In this document: positions 7,833 to 16,321 of the stretch, in pieces | How the letters are laid out: every line of letters begins with the position of its first letter | Numbering within the stretch: the first letter of the stretch is position 1 | Source: Mumia flava | Lineage (GTDB): Bacteria > Actinomycetota > Actinomycetes > Propionibacteriales > Nocardioidaceae | Length of the DNA stretch: 64,000 nucleotides | NCBI RefSeq assembly: GCF_002797495.1 | Contig: NZ_PGEZ01000001.1 | Coordinates: 1,674,001-1,738,000, forward strand | Direction of reading: 5' to 3' | Notes under the pieces: generated by a model | Seen by the model: only the letters and a program-made list of their open reading frames with translations | Databases searched by the model: none | What the model was told of the DNA's origin: nothing | Translations under genes and position numbers: made by a program

Positions 7833-9791
7833 GTGACGGAACCCAGCCTGTCCAACCTGCTGCACGAGGACCGCCGGTTCGACCCGCCCGCAGACCTGGC
7901 GGCGAGCGCGAACGTCCAGGCCGACGCGTACGAGACCGCATCCGAGGACCGGCTCGCGTTCTGGGCGGAGCAGGCTCGGCGACTGTCCTGGGAGACCCCG
8001 TTCGACGAGGTCCTCGACTGGTCGAACCCACCGTTCGCGAAGTGGTTCGTCGGTGGCACCCTGAACGCCTCCTACAACTGCGTCGACCGCCACGTCGAGG
8101 CCGGCAACGGCGACAAGGTCGCGATCCACTGGGTCGGCGAGCCGGCCGACGACACCCGCTCGATCACGTACGCCGAGCTCAGGGACGAGGTCTGCCGCGC
8201 CGCGAACGCCCTCACCGAGCTGGGCGTCACCAGCGGCGACCGGGTCGCGATCTACATGCCGATGATCCCCGAGACGGTCGTCGCGATGCTCGCGTGCGCC
8301 CGGCTCGGCGCGATCCACACCGTGGTGTTCGGCGGGTTCTCCTCCGACGCGCTGGCGAGCCGGATCTCGGACTGCGAGGCGAAGGTCGTCATCACCGCCG
8401 ACGGCGGCTACCGCCGCGGCGCCCCGTCGGCCCTGAAGCCCGCGGTCGACGACGCCGTCGGCCGCTCGCCGGGCGTCGAGCACGTCCTCGTGGTCCGCCG
8501 GACCGGCCAGGACGTGGCGTGGGGCGAGAAGGACGCGTGGTGGCACGAGCTCGTCGGAGGCCAGTCGGCGGACCACACGCCCGAGGCGTTCGACGCCGAG
8601 CACCCGCTGTACGTGATGTACACGTCGGGGACCACCGGCAAGCCGAAGGGCATCCTGCACACGACCGGCGGGTACCTCACCCAGGCCGCCTGGACGCACT
8701 GGGCGGTCTTCGACCTCAAGGCCGACACCGACGTCTACTGGTGCGCCGCGGACATCGGCTGGGTCACCGGGCACTCCTACATCGTCTACGGCCCGCTCGC
8801 GAACGGCGCCACCTCGGTGATGTACGAGGGCACGCCGGACACGCCGCACAAGGGGCGCTGGTGGGAGATCGTGCAGGAGTACGGCGTGACGCTGCTGTAC
8901 TGCGCGCCGACCGCGATCCGTACGTTCATGAAGTGGGGTGCGGACATCCCCGAGCAGTTCGACATGTCGAGCCTGCGCGTCCTCGGGTCGGTCGGCGAGC
9001 CGATCAACCCCGAGGCGTACGTCTGGTACCGCACGAACATCGGCGGCGACCGTACGCCCGTGGTCGACACGTGGTGGCAGACCGAGACCGGAGCGATGAT
9101 GATCAGCCCGCTCCCCGGGGTCACCTCGGGCAAGCCCGGCTCGGCGATGAAGGCCCTGCCCGGGATCGGTGCGGACGTCGTCGACGACTCCGGCCAGCCG
9201 GTCCCGAACGGCTCCGGCGGCTACCTGGTGCTGACCGAGCCGTGGCCGTCGATGCTGCGCACGCTGTGGGGAGACGACCAGCGGTTCATCGACACGTACT
9301 GGTCGCGCTTCGAGGGCGTGTACTTCGCCGGTGACGGCGCCAAGAAGGACGAGGACGGCGACATCTGGCTGCTCGGCCGCGTCGACGACGTGATGAACGT
9401 GTCGGGCCACCGCATGTCGACGGCCGAGATCGAGTCGGCCCTCGTCTCGCACGAGAAGGTCGCCGAGGCCGCGGTCGTGGGAGCCACCGACGCCACGACC
9501 GGCCAGGCCGTGGTCGCGTTCGTGATCCTGCGCGAGTCCGCGGGCGGCGGTGGCGACGAGATCGTCACCGAGCTGCGCAACCACGTCGCGAAGGAGATCG
9601 GCGCGATCGCCAAGCCGCGCTCGATCATGGTCGTGCCCGAGCTGCCGAAGACCCGCTCGGGCAAGATCATGCGCCGCCTCCTGCGGGACGTGGCCGAGAA
9701 CCGTGAGGTCGGCGACGTCACGACTCTCGCGGACTCGAGCGTGATGGACCAGATCAAGACCGGGCTGTCGAGCGGCGCCGACGACGACTGA
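7833..9791 (+). CDS. acs: Acetyl-CoA synthetase
   Basis: 652 aa, the usual Acs length. The AMP-binding loop is [11 protein letters not shown]; the adenylate motifs WWQTETG and [23 protein letters not shown] follow. The C-terminal [12 protein letters not shown] has Lys611, the residue acetylated by Pat-type enzymes to switch Acs off. It converts acetate, ATP and CoA into acetyl-CoA. GTG 7833 is chosen over ATG 7791 because AGAAGGAAG sits 4 bases upstream. A Crp-type site lies in the promoter region. It opens the block that parallels M. tuberculosis Rv3667-Rv3683. Confidence 0.96.
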   Translation: MTEPSLSNLLHEDRRFDPPADLAASANVQADAYETASEDRLAFWAEQARRLSWETPFDEVLDWSNPPFAKWFVGGTLNASYNCVDRHVEAGNGDKVAIHWVGEPADDTRSITYAELRDEVCRAANALTELGVTSGDRVAIYMPMIPETVVAMLACARLGAIHTVVFGGFSSDALASRISDCEAKVVITADGGYRRGAPSALKPAVDDAVGRSPGVEHVLVVRRTGQDVAWGEKDAWWHELVGGQSADHTPEAFDAEHPLYVMYTSGTTGKPKGILHTTGGYLTQAAWTHWAVFDLKADTDVYWCAADIGWVTGHSYIVYGPLANGATSVMYEGTPDTPHKGRWWEIVQEYGVTLLYCAPTAIRTFMKWGADIPEQFDMSSLRVLGSVGEPINPEAYVWYRTNIGGDRTPVVDTWWQTETGAMMISPLPGVTSGKPGSAMKALPGIGADVVDDSGQPVPNGSGGYLVLTEPWPSMLRTLWGDDQRFIDTYWSRFEGVYFAGDGAKKDEDGDIWLLGRVDDVMNVSGHRMSTAEIESALVSHEKVAEAAVVGATDATTGQAVVAFVILRESAGGGGDEIVTELRNHVAKEIGAIAKPRSIMVVPELPKTRSGKIMRRLLRDVAENREVGDVTTLADSSVMDQIKTGLSSGADDD

Positions 9792-9806
9792 ACGACCCCG
9801 TACGGT

Positions 9807-9847
9807 GCGTCGCCGGCCGGAACCCGCCTGCGGCCGACCGGCGACGC
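9807..9847. terminator. Hairpin after acs
   Basis: GCGTCGCCGG and CCGGCGACGC pair perfectly over 10 bp around a 21-base loop that can itself pair. It lies 15 bases past the acs stop. It lacks a T-tract, as is common in actinobacteria. Confidence 0.6.
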
Positions 9848-9876
9848 GCCGACGAACGCGGGACGATATCCCCTAG

Positions 9877-9899
9877 GCTCGTGCGAGAACCGCACGAGC
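9877..9899 (+). promoter_or_regulatory. 5' hairpin before the holin-like gene
   Basis: GCTCGTGCG-AGAAC-CGCACGAGC is a perfect 9-bp stem. It begins within a possible -10 (TAGGCT, 9874-9879) and ends 17 bases before the ATG at 9917. It could be a protein-binding palindrome at the start of transcription or an mRNA leader hairpin. Confidence 0.4.
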
Positions 9900-9916
9900 A
9901 TCGACGAGGAGTCGTG

Positions 9917-10372
9917 ATGTCAGAGCCAGGTGTTCCCGCAAGCCCAGAGGCGTCGCAGGAGCCGACGATCGGGCAGCTGGTCGCCGACGCCAGTCGCGAC
10001 CTGTCGACCGTCGTGCGCACCGAGATCGCCCTGGCGAAGTCCGAGGTCAAGGTCAGCGCGAAGTCGGGCGCGGTCGGCGCGGGCTTCCTGGCGGCCGTCG
10101 CCGTGCTCATGCTCTTCGTGATCACGATGCTGTCGATGGCCGGCGGGTTCTTCCTGGCCTGGGTCTTCGACCACGACGTCAGCATCGCCTTCACGTGGGG
10201 CTTCCTGATCATGACCGGCATCTGGCTGCTCGTCGTCGTCATCTGCGCCCTGATCGGGATCCGGATGGTCAAGAAGGTGCGAGCACCCGAGCGCACGATC
10301 GCGACCGTGAAGGAGATCCCGGGGGCCCTCAAGGGGCAGGGACAGCCCGCCGCGACGCCCTCGACCGACTGA
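9917..10372 (+). CDS. Phage-holin-family membrane protein (holin-X type)
   Basis: 151 aa. A soluble N-terminal helix (IGQLVADASRDLSTVVRTEIALAKSEVK) leads to two strong membrane helices at about 55-85 and 92-115, then a basic cytosolic tail. This is the Actinobacterial Holin-X family (PF07332) layout, a name from distant similarity only; no lysis gene is near. It corresponds in position to Rv3669. ATG 9917 has GAGGAG just upstream. Its last 44 bases overlap the convergent gene at 10329. Confidence 0.75.
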   Translation: MSEPGVPASPEASQEPTIGQLVADASRDLSTVVRTEIALAKSEVKVSAKSGAVGAGFLAAVAVLMLFVITMLSMAGGFFLAWVFDHDVSIAFTWGFLIMTGIWLLVVVICALIGIRMVKKVRAPERTIATVKEIPGALKGQGQPAATPSTD

Positions 10373-11180
10373 GCCACACCAGTCCCACGACGATCAGGAC
10401 GACGCCACCCACGGCGGTCGCGGTGGCCCACACGTCGTACGACTCCACCGCCTGCTCCCCGATCCGTTCGGTGACCGCGCCGAGCACCCGCGACTCGGTC
10501 TGGTCGCCGGACAGCGCCGCGGGCACCGCCACCCGTACGACGACCGCCGTGCCGGCCGCGACCAGGACCAGTCCGACGCCGAGCAGCGCGGTGACCGCAC
10601 CGCGGTTGCGGCCCAGCGCCACCGCTCCGATCGCTGCCGCCACCGCGACGGCGACGCCCGCACCCCACCACCGGGTCACGTCCCGCAGCCGGTCGAACGC
10701 CTGCCGGTGCTCAGGCGTCCCGACCAGCACGACGTAGTCGCGGCCGACCGGCAGGTCGACCCCCAACGTCGTGTTGGCCTGGTCGACGACGACCTCGACC
10801 AGCGGCGTCAGGTCCAGCGCGAAGCGCCCCTCCAGGGACTCCGGCGGCAGGTCCGTCACGTCGATGCGATGCGATCGGCGCGCGACCTCGACCCACGCAG
10901 CCGACAGCTCCGGGCTCACCAGCACCTGCTCGGTCGCCGTACGGACGACGCGCTCGGCGACCACGGCAGCCGCGCCGTCGAGGCCCGAGCGCTCCATCAC
11001 CGCGTCGCTGACGTCGTCGACCACGACGTCGCGGACGGCCGGGTCGTCGAAGAGCGGGGACACAAGGGCGACGAACCCTTCCTCGTCCACGACGGTCCGT
11101 TCGAACCAGGCCGCAGGCACGGCGTACGCCGTGGCAGTCAGCGCCACCAGCACCATCAGGGTCGACCACACGCTCCGCAC
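10329..11180 (-). CDS. Membrane protein with large extracytoplasmic loop
   Basis: 283 aa. An N-terminal signal-anchor helix (1-22) is followed by an exposed domain of about 145 residues (VVDEEGFVALVSPLFDDPAVRDVVVDDVSDAVMER...), then three membrane helices (about 172-192, 196-216, 250-272) and a short basic tail. Actinobacterial membrane proteins with this anchor-domain-helices layout are common but uncharacterised. It overlaps the 3' end of the holin-like gene by 44 bases, tail to tail. It runs the same way as the lipoprotein gene at 11201, which ends 20 bases upstream of its start. Confidence 0.75.
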   Translation of the reverse strand: MRSVWSTLMVLVALTATAYAVPAAWFERTVVDEEGFVALVSPLFDDPAVRDVVVDDVSDAVMERSGLDGAAAVVAERVVRTATEQVLVSPELSAAWVEVARRSHRIDVTDLPPESLEGRFALDLTPLVEVVVDQANTTLGVDLPVGRDYVVLVGTPEHRQAFDRLRDVTRWWGAGVAVAVAAAIGAVALGRNRGAVTALLGVGLVLVAAGTAVVVRVAVPAALSGDQTESRVLGAVTERIGEQAVESYDVWATATAVGGVVLIVVGLVWLSRSRASRRAVPAP

Positions 11181-11200
11181 GTGGTCGAGACTAGAGCCGA

Positions 11201-11653
11201 TCAGGAGTCGCCGGGGCTTCGGACCCGATCAGCCGACCAGTTCGAGTCCTCGCTGCGGCGGCTGAGGCTCACCCGGAAGTCGCCTGCGTCGGTCGGCACC
11301 ACCACCACCGCCTGCAGCTCGGCCCCGGAGGTCACGAACGACTCGCCGGACGGCTCGGTGTCGGGCAGCGTCGACGGGTCGACGTAGGCCATCGCGGACT
11401 GCGCGACCACCGAGAGGTGGGGACGCAGCTCCGCGGCCCACTGCGCGGGCGGCAGGTCCGGTCGCGCCCACAGCCCGACCACGCGATCGGCGGCCTCGAC
11501 CGCGACCGCGTCCTCGACGTCGGACCCCAGCGAGCCGCGCGTCGCCGGCGCGGTCGCCGTGGCGGCGTCGCTCGCCTCCTCGGACGTGCCGGCCGCGCAG
11601 CCGGCGAGAGGGGTGAGCAGCACGGTGAGCAGGAGAGCCACCAGGGTCCTCAT
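11201..11653 (-). CDS. Putative lipoprotein
   Basis: 150 aa. The start is MRTLVALLLTVLLTPLAGC, a lipoprotein signal with lipobox LAGC (Cys19), so the mature protein is lipid-anchored outside the membrane. The rest has an acidic linker (SEEASDAATATAP) and a compact domain (AADRVVGLWARPDLPPAQWAAELRPHL...) that resembles small actinobacterial lipoproteins of unknown function. ATG 11653 has AAGGA 6 bases upstream; a longer reading to 11701 would hide the signal peptide. It probably shares a transcript with the membrane protein at 10329. Confidence 0.72.
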   Translation of the reverse strand: MRTLVALLLTVLLTPLAGCAAGTSEEASDAATATAPATRGSLGSDVEDAVAVEAADRVVGLWARPDLPPAQWAAELRPHLSVVAQSAMAYVDPSTLPDTEPSGESFVTSGAELQAVVVVPTDAGDFRVSLSRRSEDSNWSADRVRSPGDS

Positions 11654-11752
11654 CGTCGTCCTTCGCCTCGGGTCGTCAGCACGCGCGTCCGTTGTGCGCA
11701 CCCTAGTGTCCCCGACCCCACTCGCGCCGCCGTCACCCGGCCCCGGTGAGGG

Positions 11753-12928
11753 CTACCGCGCGCACGCACCGGTCGAGACCGGGCGCATGGCGGTCCGGCC
11801 GTCCTCGGCGGCCTCCGCGACCTGGTCGGCGGTCAGCGCGTACCCGGTGGAGGAGTCCTCCACCGACGCAGCGAAGACCACCCCGTAGACGCGCCCCTGC
11901 GACGAGATCACGGGCCCGCCGGAGTTGCCCGGACGTACGAGGCTCCTCAGCGAGAAGACCTCACGGGTCGCCCGCTGCTCGCCGTAGATGTCGCGGCTGC
12001 GCAGACGCTGCTCGGAACGGATCCGTGCCGCGCGCGCGTCGAACGGGCCGTTCTCGGGGAACCCGAGCACGGCGGCGTCGTCTCCCGGCGCCCCGGACGG
12101 GTCGAAGGCCAGCGGCCGAGCCCGCAACCCGATCACCCGGAGGACCGCGACGTCGAGATCGGGGTCGTAGACCACGGTCGTCGCCTCGTACTCCTGGCCC
12201 CGCACCGTCACGTACGGCTGGGTGACGCCGGCGACGACGTGGGCGTTCGTCATCACCCGGTCGGAGGCGAAGACGAAGCCGGAGCCTTCGAGCATCCGGT
12301 CGCAGGACGACTGCCCGGTGATCCGGGCGACGCTGCGCCGGGCCTTGCGGACCCCGGGCTGCTTCAGCACCTCGGGGTCGGGCGCGGCCGCGGGCTCGAT
12401 CGTCTCGGGCGCGAACGGGTCGAGATAACGCGGGAAGAGCGTGGAGTCGACGATCCCGTCGAACGAGTGCAGCGCCTCCCGGGCGGGGTCCGGCATGACG
12501 CCGTCGATCGTCGCGAGGATCTTCGAGCCACGCACCGACGACGACGCTCCCGGGATCTGCGCCCCGGACACGGCGTATCCCAGCGCCCAGCAGAGCACCA
12601 GGACGGCGGCGACGCTGAGCGCGACCCCGCCGGCCGCGTCCGCAGCCCGGGCTGCGGGAGTGGTCAGGCGGTCGCGGAGACCTCCCCCGAAGTGCGAGCC
12701 GATCGCCTGCCCGGACGACGCCAGCACGAGCACGACCATGAGCGCCAGCAGCGAGCGACCCAGCCCGCTCTCGAGCCCGCCGAGGAGAAGCGGGACCAGG
12801 ACCAGCCCGACGGACCCGCCCACGAGCAGCCCGAGGACACCGGCGAACCCGGCGACGAAGCCGCGCCAGTAACCCACCGCGGCGTACGCCACGACGACCA
12901 GGAGGATCGCGACGTCGACGAGGTTCAC
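11753..12928 (-). CDS. marP: MarP-type membrane serine protease
   Basis: 391 aa. Four membrane segments occupy residues 1-120 (colicin V production-like region), followed by a periplasmic chymotrypsin-fold protease. The triad is visible: His230 in TNAHVVAG, Asp259 in DPDLDVAVLR and Ser336 in RPGNSGGP. Cys209 and the Cys near the C-terminus may form the disulfide known in MarP. In M. tuberculosis MarP (Rv3671c) protects against acid and oxidative stress by processing cell-wall hydrolases. The GTG start overlaps the Nudix stop (GTGA), so it is the last gene of an nth-tlpA-nudix-marP operon. Confidence 0.92.
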   Translation of the reverse strand: MNLVDVAILLVVVAYAAVGYWRGFVAGFAGVLGLLVGGSVGLVLVPLLLGGLESGLGRSLLALMVVLVLASSGQAIGSHFGGGLRDRLTTPAARAADAAGGVALSVAAVLVLCWALGYAVSGAQIPGASSSVRGSKILATIDGVMPDPAREALHSFDGIVDSTLFPRYLDPFAPETIEPAAAPDPEVLKQPGVRKARRSVARITGQSSCDRMLEGSGFVFASDRVMTNAHVVAGVTQPYVTVRGQEYEATTVVYDPDLDVAVLRVIGLRARPLAFDPSGAPGDDAAVLGFPENGPFDARAARIRSEQRLRSRDIYGEQRATREVFSLRSLVRPGNSGGPVISSQGRVYGVVFAASVEDSSTGYALTADQVAEAAEDGRTAMRPVSTGACAR

Positions 12929-13656
12929 CTGTCGCCTCGTCGCTGCGACCGCGCGACGTCGGCCTCCATCTCCTCGATCACCGGGTCCGTGCGCGGCTGA
13001 GGGTACGGGCGCAGGCGCTCGGTGTCCCACGGGCGCTCCCAGCCGGCCCGGGCGAGCAGCCGTGCGATCACACCCGCCGTGAAGCCCCACAGAGTCAGGC
13101 CGTGAGCGACGTCGAAACCCGGCCCGCGGAAGCCCGACGGGTGGGTGACGGTGAAGCGGTTGCGTGGATCCATCAGGTGGTCCAGCGGTGTGCGGAACAC
13201 CGACGCCACCTCGACGGTGTCGACCGGTCCGACCGGGACCGGGTCGCGCCACCAGCCGAGGACCGGGGTGACGGCGAAGTTGCTCGGGGGGAGCCAGAGC
13301 CGCGGCAGCGTCGCGAACACGTCCACGCCGTCGGCGTCGAGCCCGACCTCCTCCTCGGCCTCGCGCAGCGCGGTGGTGATCGGACCGGCGTCGGTCGGGT
13401 CGGTCGCACCTCCGGGGAACGCGATCTGGCCTGCGTGCGACCGCAGGGTGTGCGCGCGCTCGGTGAGCAGCACGTCCGGACCGGCCTCGCCCTCACCGAA
13501 CAGCAGGAGCACCGCCGCGGGACGAGCGTCCGTCGGGGCCTCGGGCATCGACGGGGAGAGGAAGCGCGGACTGTCGATCGCGGACCCCGCCTCGGCCACC
13601 GGCCGCAGCCACGAGGGCAGCGCCTGGTGGCCGACCAGCTCGGGCTCGTGGGTCAT
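12925..13656 (-). CDS. CoA pyrophosphatase-type Nudix hydrolase
   Basis: 243 aa. LLTERAHTLRSHAGQIAFPGG matches the signature of the UPF0035 / CoA-diphosphatase subgroup, directly followed by the Nudix helix (ALREAEEEVGL). Members split CoA or related dinucleotides into 3',5'-ADP and phosphopantetheine. ATG 13656 is preceded by GAGAGGA; ATG 13689 overlaps the upstream stop (ATGA) and is an alternative. Its stop overlaps the marP start. The same position is held by Rv3672c in M. tuberculosis. Confidence 0.88.
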   Translation of the reverse strand: MTHEPELVGHQALPSWLRPVAEAGSAIDSPRFLSPSMPEAPTDARPAAVLLLFGEGEAGPDVLLTERAHTLRSHAGQIAFPGGATDPTDAGPITTALREAEEEVGLDADGVDVFATLPRLWLPPSNFAVTPVLGWWRDPVPVGPVDTVEVASVFRTPLDHLMDPRNRFTVTHPSGFRGPGFDVAHGLTLWGFTAGVIARLLARAGWERPWDTERLRPYPQPRTDPVIEEMEADVARSQRRGDR

Positions 13657-13685
13657 CGACGGTCCTCTCGTGCTCCGCGTGCCGC

Positions 13686-14318
13686 TCATCGGAGGTCGAC
13701 CCCGAGATGCTCGTCGACGAGGCCGACGAGGTCGTCGTAGTCGGTGACCGGACGGCGCTCCGTTGCGACGATTGTGCCCGACGCGTCCACGAACACGGTC
13801 TGCGGAAGGCCGATCACGCCGAGCGCGTCGCGCACGGCCTCGTCGGGGTCGCTGACCAGCGGGTACGTCACCCCGCTGTCGGCCGCCAGGGCAATGGCGC
13901 CGAGCGGGTCGGGATCGCGGTAGTCGACGCCCAGCACCGCGACCTGCCCGCCGGCCTCGGTGTGCAGCCGGGCGAGCTCGGGCAGCTCGTCGCGGCACGG
14001 CCCGCACCAGCTGGCCCAGAGGTTGATCACCGTCGGCGTGCCCGGGAGGCCGGCGAGGTTGACCGGGGCGCCACCACCGAGACACTCGAGCACGACAGCC
14101 GGAAGGCCGTCCGGCACAGCCCCCCGCTTGCTCGTCCGCGGGCAGGGCTCGATCCCCGCGTCGGCCTTCGCCGCGGCGAGCTCGGCGGCGTCCGCGTCGA
14201 CGCTCGCGGCGCTTCCTGAGGCTTCCGGCGCATCGGCGGGGCTGAGATCCTCGCCGCCACACGCCGCGAGGACGACCACGGCGCCGAGCAGCACCGCGAC
14301 GAGGGTCGAGCGGCTCAC
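13686..14318 (-). CDS. TlpA/ResA-like lipoprotein thioredoxin
   Basis: 210 aa. The N-terminus VSRSTLVAVLLGAVVVLAAC is a lipoprotein signal, followed by a low-complexity linker and a thioredoxin domain with active site WASWCGPCRDELPELARL. The family handles disulfide or haem-ligand thiol chemistry outside the membrane. Two further Cys (IEPCPRTSK, VLECLGG) occur before the domain. The GTG at 14318 overlaps the nth stop by GTGA; starts further upstream would bury the signal sequence. It matches Rv3673c in position. Confidence 0.88.
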   Translation of the reverse strand: MSRSTLVAVLLGAVVVLAACGGEDLSPADAPEASGSAASVDADAAELAAAKADAGIEPCPRTSKRGAVPDGLPAVVLECLGGGAPVNLAGLPGTPTVINLWASWCGPCRDELPELARLHTEAGGQVAVLGVDYRDPDPLGAIALAADSGVTYPLVSDPDEAVRDALGVIGLPQTVFVDASGTIVATERRPVTDYDDLVGLVDEHLGVDLR

Positions 14319-15091
14319 GCCCGCCCCTCGGTCCGCAGGAGCCTGGCCGCGACCTCCGGGTCGGTCGGGCCCTCCCCGAAGGACGGGCACCACCGGGCGA
14401 TCGAGCAGGCTCCGCAGGCAGGCTTCGTCGCGTGGCAGCAGCGCCGGCCGTGCCAGATCAGGTGCTGCGACGCCGCGGTCCAGTCCTTCTTCGCGACCAG
14501 ACGGTTGAGGGCCATCTCGGCCCGTACGGGATCCTTCGCCGTGGTCGCGTCGAGCAGGTCGAGCCGGCGCGACAGCCGCTGGACATGGGTGTCGACCGGG
14601 AAGCCCGGGATGCCGAAGCCGTTGCCGAGCACGACGTTGGCGGTCTTGCGCCCGACACCGGGCAGCGTCACGAGGTCGTCCATCCGCGGCGGGACCTCGC
14701 CCCCGAAGTCGTCCACCAGGGCAGTCGCCAGCGCGATGATCCGCTCGGCCTTCGCGCGGAAGAAGCCGGTCGGCTTGATGATCTCCTCGACCTCGCTCTG
14801 GTCCGCCTCCGCGAGCGCACGCGCGTCGGGGAACCGCCCGAACAACGTCGGACGCACGCCGTTGACCCTGCGGTCGGTGGTCTGCGCCGAGAGCACCGTG
14901 ACGACCAGCAGCTGGAACGGGTCGTCGAAGTCGAGCTCGATCGTGGCGTCAGGGTAGGTCTCGGCCAGGACCCTGTCGATCTTGCGTGCCCGGCGGACCA
15001 GCGAGGTCGGCGGATCGGGGACCTCGGGCAGCTTCTTCTTCGCGGGCTGCTTCTTCGCTGGGCGGCGCGCGGCGGGGGCGGGCTTCGGCAC
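14315..15091 (-). CDS. nth: Endonuclease III
   Basis: 258 aa. A basic Lys/Pro/Ala tail (1-25) precedes the glycosylase fold. The helix-hairpin-helix LPGVGRKTANVVLGNGFG carries the catalytic Lys, and VDTHVQR the catalytic Asp. A C-terminal [4Fe-4S] loop has the canonical Cys spacing (C-X6-C-X2-C-X5-C: HATKPA, GA, SIARW between Cys). It removes oxidised pyrimidines and cuts at abasic sites. GTG 15091 is the first gene of the operon running down to marP. Confidence 0.95.
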   Translation of the reverse strand: MPKPAPAARRPAKKQPAKKKLPEVPDPPTSLVRRARKIDRVLAETYPDATIELDFDDPFQLLVVTVLSAQTTDRRVNGVRPTLFGRFPDARALAEADQSEVEEIIKPTGFFRAKAERIIALATALVDDFGGEVPPRMDDLVTLPGVGRKTANVVLGNGFGIPGFPVDTHVQRLSRRLDLLDATTAKDPVRAEMALNRLVAKKDWTAASQHLIWHGRRCCHATKPACGACSIARWCPSFGEGPTDPEVAARLLRTEGRA

Positions 15092-15171
15092 GTTGCCAGC
15101 CTACGCAGGAGCGCCGACGTCCAGCATCGCGGCGAGGTCGCCACGCGCAGCGGCGCCATGCTGGCGATCCT

Positions 15172-15201
15172 TTGACACAATGGGGGACACTGACGTACGG
15201 A
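15172..15201 (+). promoter_or_regulatory. crp promoter
   Basis: TTGACA (15172-15177) and TACGGA (15196-15201) are separated by 18 bases, a good housekeeping sigma match at -35. It implies a 5' leader of about 45 bases before the GTG at 15252. Confidence 0.6.
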
Positions 15202-15251
15202 TGACTGCATCCGTCGGACGACGGCCGTTCCGTCGGGGACAAGGAGATCTC

Positions 15252-15929
15252 GTGGACAACGACGTACTGCGCCAGGCGCCGCTCTTCTCGGGGCTGGACG
15301 ACGAGGCCGCGGAGTCGCTGGGCTCGAAGATGACCTCGGGCCACCTCCGCCGCAGCGAGGTGCTGTTCCACGAGGGGGACGAGGGCGACCGTCTCTACAT
15401 CGTGACCGACGGCAAGATCAAGCTCGGCCGCAGCTCCGCCGACGGCCGCGAGAACCTCCTCGCGATCCTCGGGCCCGGCCAGATGTTCGGCGAGCTGTCG
15501 CTGTTCGACCCGGGTCCGCGCTCCGCGACGGCCACCGCCGTCACCGAGTGCGAGCTCGAGAGCCTCGGCCACGACGAGCTGACGAAGTGGCTCGAGGAGC
15601 ACCCGAACGTCTCCCGCGCGCTGCTCGGCCAGCTCGCCTCGCGGCTGCGCCGGACCAACGACGTGGTCGCCGACCTGGTGTTCTCCGACGTCCCCGGGCG
15701 CGTCGCGAAGGCGCTCATGGACCTCTCGAACCGTTTCGGGCGCAAGGCCGACGACGGCATCCACGTGCACCACGACCTGACGCAGGAGGAGCTGGCCCAG
15801 CTCGTCGGCGCCTCGCGCGAGACGGTGAACAAGGCGCTCGCCGACTTCGCCATGCGCGGCTGGCTGCGCCTCGAGCCCCGCTCGGTCGTCATCATCGAGC
15901 CGGACCGCCTCTCCAAGCGCGCCCGCTGA
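15252..15929 (+). CDS. crp: Crp/Fnr-family global regulator
   Basis: 225 aa. A cyclic-nucleotide fold (residues 10-125) contains the phosphate-binding cassette FGELSLFDPGPRSATATA. The winged helix reads DLTQEELAQLVGASRETVNKALADF, with the R-E-T recognition helix of the GlxR/Rv3676 type. It should bind TGTGA-N6-TCACA sites on sensing cAMP; one such site precedes acs. The GTG is set by AAGGAG 5 bases upstream; earlier in-frame codons have no ribosome site. Its 3' end faces a 62-bp hairpin array. Confidence 0.93.
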   Translation: MDNDVLRQAPLFSGLDDEAAESLGSKMTSGHLRRSEVLFHEGDEGDRLYIVTDGKIKLGRSSADGRENLLAILGPGQMFGELSLFDPGPRSATATAVTECELESLGHDELTKWLEEHPNVSRALLGQLASRLRRTNDVVADLVFSDVPGRVAKALMDLSNRFGRKADDGIHVHHDLTQEELAQLVGASRETVNKALADFAMRGWLRLEPRSVVIIEPDRLSKRAR

Positions 15930-16321
15930 GGCGCCGCCACGCCGACGCGGACGTCCGGTCCGCAGGCCCCTGCGGGTGACGGGCTGTCCCTGCCCCTGCA
16001 GCTGACGGGTGACGGTCTGCCCAGTTGGCTGGGGGTGACAGTCTGCCCAGCCGGCTGGGGAGTTGCGCACTGGGCCCTGATGGTTTCCCGCGCCAGGTGG
16101 GGGTCTCCCCAGTTGGCTGGGGAGTTGCGCACTGGGCCCTGATGGTTTCCCGCGCCAGGTGGGGGTCTCCCCAGCTGGCTGGGGAGTTGCGCACCAGGCC
16201 CTGATGGTTTCCCGCGCCAGGTGGGGGTCTCCCCAGCTGGCTGGGGAGTTGCGCACCAGGCCCTGATGGTTTCCCGCGCCCGGTGGGGGTCTCCCCAGTG
16301 GGCTGGGCAGACTGCGCGGCG
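15930..16321. other. Gene-free gap between convergent crp and MBL genes
   Basis: 392 bases holding degenerate CAG/CTGGGG hairpins (15985-16056) and then the 62-bp tandem array. The repeat period is not a multiple of three, so open frames crossing it rotate and are not coding. Confidence 0.75.
16057..16304. repeat. 62-bp tandem repeat, four copies, each with a hairpin
   Basis: Copies begin at 16057, 16119, 16181 and 16243 and differ at only a few bases. CTCCCCAG-YTGG-CTGGGGAG (8-bp perfect stem) spans the unit junctions at 16105, 16167 and 16229, with imperfect versions at 16043 and 16291. The array may be a bidirectional transcription stop between the convergent genes, and its copy number should vary between strains. 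Confidence 0.9.

Noticed and set aside
9917-10372. Prophage lysis function for the holin-family protein
   Set aside because: No endolysin, spanin or phage gene nearby; the position matches the conserved Rv3669 location.
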